NCBI GenBank assembly: GCA_020632885.1
Contig: JACKEQ010000091.1
Location: forward strand, 1 to 5,827
Length of the DNA: 5,827 bases
Source: Alphaproteobacteria bacterium
GTDB taxonomy: Bacteria; Myxococcota_A; UBA796; GCA-2862545
Direction: 5' to 3'
A model generated the notes under the pieces. It worked only from the letters and a program-made list of their open reading frames with translations. It was not told the DNA's origin and searched no databases. A program made the position numbers and the translations under genes. Below are positions 5,200 through 5,827 of the stretch, one piece after another. The stretch's first letter is position 1; each line of letters opens with the position of its first letter.

Positions 5200-5827
5200 T
5201 CCTCCTCCTCGCCAGCGCGCTCGCGGGGCCGCGCTTCGAGGGCACGCTCGGCGTGAAGACCACCCCGGCGGGCCTCGGTCTGCTGGGCACGGCCTGGTGG
5301 GACGTCGGTGAGACCACCGACCTCGGGCCCGGTGGGGCCATCTACTTCTACTGGTACGAGCTCGGGCTGCACGCGCGCACCACGCAGCTCGGCGGCTTCT
5401 TCGTGGGCACCCTGCAGGCTGTCGCGGAGCCGGGCGTCTTCAAGCGCGCCGCTGCCCCCGACGACCCGCGCGACTTCATGTTCCGCCCGCTGGTCCGGGG
5501 CCGCGGCGAATTCAACGTGCGCGACGACGCCGTGTGGCTCTACAGCCGCACCACGGGCTGGTCGCGCCATCGGGCATGGGCCGAGTACGACACCTTCCAG
5601 GACCGCACGTTCCCCATGGGTCTGGAGGCCTCCCTCGAGCAGTCCGTGGCGCTGATGGGCTCCCCGTCTGGCGCGGCCGAGCGGAAGGTCTGGATCTACG
5701 CCGAGACCACCCTCGAGACGTCCGTGCGGGTGGGCTGGCTGAACCGCATGGTGCGCGGTGGGGTGATCGTCGAGAAGCTCTCGCCCTCCGTGTCCATCGA
5801 CCTCGACGTGTCCTACAGCTTCATGGA
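5196..5827 (+). CDS. Probable outer-membrane beta-barrel protein, C-terminus outside window
   Basis: The open frame from GTG 5196 gives 210 residues and continues past the right edge. The start is embedded in GTGA, shared with the stop of the DUF547 gene, so translation is probably coupled; no separate Shine-Dalgarno site is seen. Residues 1-10 (MILLLASALA) act as a very short signal peptide, probably cut after Ala10. The mature chain alternates polar and aromatic or aliphatic residues in many short strands, for example AIYFYWYELGLHARTT (48-63), AVWLYSRTTGW (112-122), KVWIYAETTLETSVRVGWL (164-182) and SVSIDLDVSYSF (198-209), with aromatic residues near strand ends. This pattern suggests an outer-membrane barrel, with no cysteine in the visible part. 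I do not recognise a named family. A periplasmic beta-rich protein is the main alternative. The coding frame is confident; the localisation is inferred. Confidence 0.75.
   Translation, partial: MILLLASALAGPRFEGTLGVKTTPAGLGLLGTAWWDVGETTDLGPGGAIYFYWYELGLHARTTQLGGFFVGTLQAVAEPGVFKRAAAPDDPRDFMFRPLVRGRGEFNVRDDAVWLYSRTTGWSRHRAWAEYDTFQDRTFPMGLEASLEQSVALMGSPSGAAERKVWIYAETTLETSVRVGWLNRMVRGGVIVEKLSPSVSIDLDVSYSFM

Noticed and set aside
1..5827. Mobile elements, CRISPR arrays, tRNA or rRNA genes.
   Set aside because: No transposase or integrase motifs, no regularly spaced direct repeats, and no tRNA-like or rRNA-like stretches were seen on either strand.

Overview
This is a very GC-rich window (about 70% G+C by eye, with codons ending almost always in G or C). 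It comes from a Gram-negative bacterium: it encodes an RND-pump periplasmic adaptor, three lipoproteins in all with lipobox cysteines, and a probable outer-membrane beta-barrel. The acidic, cysteine-rich lipoprotein and the style of the hypothetical proteins suggest Myxococcota or a related deltaproteobacterial lineage. That placement is an inference. No rRNA, tRNA, mobile element, CRISPR array or phage gene was seen.

Layout: (1) 1-909, minus strand: the N-terminal 303 residues of an RND efflux adaptor lipoprotein, running off the left edge. (2) 910-1030: a divergent promoter region. (3) 1031-2497, plus strand: an unrecognised, tryptophan-rich, apparently cytoplasmic protein of 488 aa. (4) 2505-2993, minus: a small acidic lipoprotein with ten cysteines besides the lipidated one, converging on gene 3 with only 7 bp between stop codons; a hairpin spans both stops. 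(5) 3057-4352, minus: a radical SAM enzyme with extra C-terminal cysteines, upstream of the lipoprotein in the same orientation. (6) 4353-4434: a second divergent promoter region. (7) 4435-5199, plus: a DUF547 lipoprotein. (8) 5196-5827, plus: a probable outer-membrane protein overlapping gene 7 by 4 nt and running off the right edge.

Two modules stand out. The radical SAM gene and the cysteine-rich lipoprotein gene look like an operon. In the 63-nt gap between them, a 9-bp perfect inverted repeat would hide the lipoprotein's Shine-Dalgarno sequence in readthrough mRNA, and its upstream arm starts right after the radical SAM stop codon, which is a layout suited to translational coupling. On the other side of a shared promoter region, the DUF547 lipoprotein and the beta-barrel protein overlap GTGA-style and probably work together at the cell envelope. 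The substrate of the radical SAM enzyme and the role of the 488-aa protein cannot be read from the sequence.

Real genes were chosen over many long competing ORFs by recognisable protein motifs, signal peptides and Shine-Dalgarno sites. In DNA this GC-rich, antisense frames stay open for hundreds of codons (one reaches 932 codons) and should not be annotated.
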